A stretch of DNA of 64,000 bases from contig WHUZ01000108.1 of the NCBI GenBank assembly GCA_015179045.1, positions 1 to 64,000 of the forward strand, in the 5' to 3' direction. Positions 59,732-64,000 of the stretch are shown piece after piece. The position numbers were made by a program, and so were the translations under genes. The stretch is from Kalaharituber pfeilii (taxonomy: Eukaryota > Ascomycota > Pezizomycetes > Pezizales > Pezizaceae). The notes below the pieces were generated by a model. That model saw only the letters and a list, made by a program, of their open reading frames with translations. It was not told where the DNA came from and did no database searches. Numbering within the stretch: position 1 is the stretch's first letter; each line of letters starts with the position of its first letter.

Positions 59732-60930
59732 TACGAGCTAAACCCCAAAAAGTCCGAAACCGTTATATTCGGCATCAAGGGTCCAAGCTATAGACTGGCA
59801 GGACTATATCTCGACTAGGAATTGAAGGTTGATGACCACCACACGAGGAGACTCAATCTGGGCAAAGCTGCCTGGAGAGTAGCCTCGCGCCTGACCAGAC
59901 TCCCCCTGCTAAGAGAAGACAACTATATACGAGCGTCGCTAGAAACATAGCTATACGAGCGGGAGGGTCTGCGAGGGCTGCTTTGTCACGGTGACTGCTA
60001 TAGAAGTATAGAGATACCGTTAAGTCTATTGAACGTAGAGTCGCAAGAACAGCAGGTTTATATACATGAGAAAGCATAGCATAACGTGACTTGTGAACCA
60101 CGACTGAATAGGAAATTATCAGGGAAGATATCGTATCAGGAAAGGTGAGAAAGGCACGGGATGCGTGGCTTGCAAAGGGAACGCCGTAGCGTTAGCCACA
60201 TAAAAGCTGGCGTTGTGGCGTATTCATACACAATCCAATAGCGAGGTTAAATGCATGAGTGGAACGACAAAATAACAGAAATAAATAATAATAGCAACAG
60301 GTGGCAACGGATGTAATGTTCCGACAATAGCCACATGGGGCAGTTGGGCATGGGCCAACTATACCTAAGGAGCCCCTAATGAACGCAAAATTGGCCAGCT
60401 GGAGAAATAGCAATACACGGTGGCCAGGGAAATAACCGGGGCACCATGGGGAACTAGAAGGGATGTAGTTGAAGGGCTAGCAAACCTGGAGTCAATAGTC
60501 ACCTTCATCGACGGCGAATCCGAGAGAATAGAGGCGAGAACTCTGAGATTCCAGGATGAACTACTCAACCACCCACAGCAGGACAGCAAATATCTGAGAG
60601 GGTCATTGAAACATTAACACCCCCTCCCCCTCGCCACATTCCCAGCCCTCCCAAGGAACACGGAGAAAGAAGAGTGGGAGAGAGTCGTAGCCGAAGAGGA
60701 AGATTCTAGACTATCGACCACTACAACGATTGGGGGAACAGGACCGCGGTCGCCACCCTCGCTGACATCTTGGACAACAACGGACTGCGACACTGGAGAC
60801 ACCAGATGGGGAAAACCGACAGCACGGAGTGCAGGTGGTGTGGCAAGGACCTGGAAAACACCGCCCACATACTCAATGAGTGCGAAGTATGAAAGCGGAA
60901 ATGGCCAGGAGGGGAGACAGACCTAAAGAC
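59732..60930 (+). pseudogene. LINE D ORF2 remainder, post-RT to zinc knuckle, RNase H core missing
   Basis: YELNPKKSETVIFGIKGPSY, RLAGLYLD, stop, ELKVDDHHTRRLNLGKAAW; after an insert, ATWGSWAWANYT and REITGAPWGTRRDVVEGLAN; then directly TAVATLADILDNNGLRHWRH and CRWCGKDLENTAHILNEC. The RNase H core between the last two parts is deleted. Confidence 0.85.
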
Positions 60931-60937
60931 ACCCCCC

Positions 60938-61690
60938 AGGCTCCGGAACAGCCTCTGTACAGCCCCCGAGTCTGAACAGCCTCCGGAACACCCTCTTAAA
61001 CAGTTGCTCGAACAGCTGCTCGTAGCATGCCAACAGCTACTCAAACAGCATCCGGAATAGCCTCCGGAACAGCCTCCGGAACAGCCTCTAGATCAGCCTC
61101 CGCAAAAACTTCCAGAAAAGCCTCTGGAACAGGCTACAGAAGAGCACTACAATAGCAGTGAAAACAAGCAGTAGTGACCTACCTCCAGTTGCAGTACTCT
61201 CATCTGCACTTTATCACAACTTCAAATTTGTAGCTGATGCATATGTGAAGCTCTCAAAACTCCATTCTCAATGATGTCAATGCATGTTGATTTCAGCTAT
61301 TTGGTATGCGAATACCTCAATGTAGCCTGTAGGCCACAATGGCTGTTCTTTTCCAGGGGGTTATTTTAGCACCTACAAGAATATTAGTATCTTACTTAGT
61401 ATGATAATTGAGTCTTTACCCGGACATTTTTTGCCTGCCGTCCTAGTATATATTACCTTGTTCTTGTATTTATTCTGCTGCTGTATGATAGGGGGTCTCC
61501 AGAATTGCGGAGAAGACCCAGATTCATTATGTCAGCTGTCCGGATACTTCTGACATAATAAAAATTGGACGCTATCATGAAAGTCTAAAGAGCCAACCAT
61601 ACAAAAGTATGCTAGTTTATACCAAAAACTGCATAGCGCATAATATGCATTGGTCGCCTGTCCGGATACTTATTTTTTCGGCTAGTATAG
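60938..61690. mobile_element. Repeat Z, copy 2
   Basis: Begins in the 12 bp repeat (GGAACAGCCTCC units, 60,943-61,135) and runs to TCCGGATACTTATTTTTTCG, GCTAGTATAGCC. Reverse-complement match to 55,463-56,262. Copies differ at many positions, so the pair is old. Confidence 0.78.
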
Positions 61691-61767
61691 CCAGGTCCCC
61701 GCGCATGCCTACTGCATATCCTGTTGCTTACGCGATCTATGCTTAACAATCAGAACAGTTAAGACAT

Positions 61768-61829
61768 TTTTTTTTTTTTTTTTTTTTATTTCACGTGACC
61801 CCGCTTGTAGCTGTTCGCCATGGCAGGGC
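61768..61829 (-). mobile_element. Tail-only retroposon (tail B), 62 bp
   Basis: ACAGTTAAGACAT at 61,755-61,767 and 61,830-61,842 flanks poly(T), ATTTCACGTGACCCCGCTTG, TAGCTGTTCGCCATGGCAGG. Confidence 0.97.
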
Positions 61830-61842
61830 ACAGTTAAGACAT

Positions 61843-62276
61843 GGTCGCCTTGTGTATATGATACTTAGAAAAAAAAAATGAAAAGGAAAGCTTCCTAGTG
61901 AACTCGGACTTACGTAGGTTTCGGTCCGAATATTCCGAATTTCGTAAAATTGAAATTTTGGGAAATCCGAATGACATTGGTAATGTTCACACAAATATAT
62001 TCCGACTTCACACATGAACGTACTTTGTCATCTGGACTACTGTACTTCATCCCAATTTTATCCACGGAGAACGCAACCAGAGAAAATGTGAGAACTCCTA
62101 GTGTCATAGAACTCCGACCAGCTGTATTCTCGCGCCTGAACACTCCTTTTCGCAGCTACGCAGCGACGATGGGGCAGGTTGTATTCACTGCGCCGTTTTC
62201 TGAACTTCTTGGCAGCACCCAGTGAACTTGTAGTGCCAACTATAGCTACATATATCACATGACTTCACCTTACAAG
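61843..62276. other. Spacer upstream of NACHT gene; first exon not identified
   Basis: No repeat recognised. The true start of the NACHT gene should lie here, but I cannot support a start codon and exon. Confidence 0.4.
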
Positions 62277-64000
62277 CTGACTTGAACCGCAAGATTGAAA
62301 GGCTTCATCCAAAATTAGTCAAGTTTCAAGTGTCAGGGGGATTTAGTGACCGCTTGAAATGGCCGTTCAAGAGAGAAGAGTGTGTAGAGATAGTCCAAAC
62401 ATTGCATCGCTGCACTCAAACAATTGAATTTTCGTTGACCATTGCGAACTGGTATTTCCAATTCTCTAGACATTTGTATTTCTAAATACTAAGTGATTAT
62501 AGTGAACTTCTATCGAAGACATCCGGAGAGGTCATAACGAGCTTATCGCAGCAAAAGCAGCAAATAGACTCCGTTATGTCATTGTTTCCTATTATTCCAG
62601 ATCAAATGTCAAAGATGAGCGCGACCCTTGGTGAGGTCTTGGGTTTCGTCTCAACGCTCGATCAACTGGTTATTGATATGTAGCAAATCAAGCTTGGTGT
62701 GCAGAACTTGCAGCTGAACATGGACGGTGCGTGTACTTACTACTATTTTCTACTAATTCTAGTGAGGCTTATATATACTTACTCCCTTTTAGTGGAGAAC
62801 ACCGCAAAACTCCTGGCATGGTTGTCACCACTTGAGCCACAGAAACGACATCAAGATGTCAAATCCAGCCGACTCAACAATACGGGAACTTGGATTCTTC
62901 AAACAGACCAATTTAAGGCTTGGCTATCTAGCAGTATTGAAAGACCAAGTGAGCGCATTCTAGGTTGCTATGGGATGCCTGGAGCTGGGAAAACAGTTAT
63001 TGCGTATATATTCCTAGCCACTGTTTTGAATTTATTGCTGCCCATATGGCATTACAGCTTCGCTAACGGTTCTTTTTTTTTTTTTTTTTTTTTTTTTTAA
63101 TCACATAACCCCGCTTGTAGCACTTGGCCATGGCAGGGTGCTAACGGTTCTTGAAGGTCTGTTGTCATTGATCACTTATCTCTCGAAGCCAAGCAACCAA
63201 GAGCAGCTATCATCTACATCTACTGTGACTATCGAGACCAGAAAGACCAAGTTCCTCTACATCTTGTTGGAAGCCTCGTAAAGCAATTGGTGCTGAGACT
63301 CTCCTCATCCTCTCAACCATTACCTGAGATAATCACCAAGAAGTTCGCATCTGCTAGGGCGTCAAATACAAGACTACACCTTGATGTTGCCAGAGCTATG
63401 TTGAAGGATCTTGTACAAAAGTTTGACATCACCTTTATCTGCATTGACGCAATGGATGAGTTGGAAGACCAAACAAGAACAGACTTCCTCGCATTAACCA
63501 AGGATATTTTGCACATGGAGCGTTCCAGTTCTGAAGCCCAGTCTAACAGCGTGGTACGGTTATTTTTCACCGGGCGGCCAAACGTCAGAGACAAAGTGTG
63601 TCGAGTTCTGGGGAGAAAATTGGGCTCGTTAGAGATTGTGGCTAAGGATGAGGACATCCGGAGATACCTTACGAACAAGATTGATAGCGATCCGTCACCT
63701 GAAGCTATGAATAGCAAGCTCAAGGGTGAAGTATTACAGGTGTTATTGGACAGGTCTCAAGGAATGTAAGTTTTAAACGTGCCATATAAATCAAGTCGAT
63801 ATTAATCGTTTTTGTCAGGTTTCTACTCCCTGCGTTACACATAAACATGATTTTGCAAAAACCAACGATTAGAAAGCGACGAGATGCACTACACAATCTA
63901 CCAACTGGTCTCTATGCTGCCTATGAGATAACTATATCCAGAATTCAACAATCAGCGCGTAGAGCAGAGCTAGGTATGAAAGTGCTCATATGGGTATGCC
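62277..64000 (+). CDS. NACHT-domain (STAND) NTPase, N-terminal part, runs off the window
   Basis: Exons recognised: 62,277-62,451, 62,503-62,726, 62,793-63,003, 63,157-63,765, 63,819-end. Introns are GT..AG and join in phase. The N-terminal helical domain has FSDRLKWPFKREECVEIVQT. The linker VENTAKLLAWLSPLEPQKRH is typical of fungal NLR-like proteins. NACHT: Walker A GCYGMPGAGKTVIA, Walker B FDITFICIDAMDELEDQTRT, sensor-like VRLFFTGRPNVRDKV. After the last intron: NLPTGLYAAYEITISRIQQ. C-terminal repeats (often ankyrin or WD40) would lie outside. Family role: signal-controlled NTPase in nonself recognition. One in-frame TAG (62,682) in the second exon, where I expect Gln, may mean a pseudogene or an unrecognised splice. 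The fourth intron carries a retroposon. Confidence 0.85.
63075..63139 (-). mobile_element. Tail-only retroposon (tail B), 65 bp, in NACHT intron
   Basis: GCTAACGGTTCTT at 63,062-63,074 and 63,140-63,152 flanks poly(T) and AATCACATAACCCCGCTTGT, AGCACTTGGCCATGGCAGGG. It lies inside the intron 63,004-63,156, lengthening it from 75 to 153 bp without touching the splice sites. Confidence 0.96.

Larger units (their letters stand above)
49935..60950 (+). mobile_element. LINE 'D', split by an 8 kb MULE and other insertions
   Basis: Own sequence is about 49,935-51,758 and 59,732-60,950. It carries the endonuclease end, RT, and (past the MULE) the RT thumb and zinc-knuckle region. It is interrupted by a LINE A copy (50,181-50,576), the MULE (51,769-59,721) and an unidentified about 370 bp insert near 59,954-60,320 flanked by ATAGC. 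No 3' tail is seen; it meets the 12 bp repeat at about 60,940. Confidence 0.85.

Overview
The window looks like a transposon-dense stretch of a filamentous ascomycete (Pezizomycotina-like fungus). Host-type genes have short 50-75 bp GT..AG introns and belong to families common in such fungi: a LaeA-like methyltransferase, a NACHT-domain protein and a multi-pass membrane protein. Nearly everything else is mobile DNA or minisatellite. The organism call is an inference from gene families; no rRNA or tRNA was seen.

Layout. 1-2,960: minisatellites interrupted by a truncated LINE. 4,945-24,580: a solo LTR, two broken chromodomain Ty3/gypsy elements and several LINEs, including a 7.4 kb full-length LINE (16,384-23,772) with exact 14 bp target duplications inserted inside another LINE. 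24,580-34,400: minisatellite arrays used as landing sites by LINE copies, plus a MULE-type transposase gene (29,379-31,720) with a small membrane-protein ORF running away from it. 35,660-37,175: two copies of a small DNA transposon, one heavily C-to-T mutated. 38,326-40,188: membrane protein gene. 40,200-45,000: retroposed fragments and a 670 bp element with 110 bp inverted repeats. 45,448-46,927: intact seven-exon methyltransferase gene. 48,168-49,675: an ORF1-only LINE. 49,935-60,950: a LINE split by an 8 kb MULE, itself carrying a 3.4 kb transposon (holding a 1 kb GGCC-rich element) and another LINE. 62,277-64,000: NACHT gene running off the end.

How the parts relate. Two LINE lineages, called here A and B, end in different short conserved 3' tails followed by poly(A). 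Tail A is a small hairpin (CGCC-AUA-GCCC-AUA-GGGCGGC) with covarying bases; tail B contains CCCTGCCATGGC and CGGGGTTACGTGA. At least a dozen insertions of only 46-65 bp consist of nothing but one of these tails plus poly(A), flanked by 9-18 bp duplications, one of them in an intron of the NACHT gene. Two roughly 1.3-1.5 kb elements have the same 5' end and an ORF1 but no ORF2; one ends in tail A, the other in tail B. The best candidate for an undescribed system here is therefore a tail-driven retroposition network: autonomous LINEs, ORF1-only riders and near-minimal tail-only insertions.
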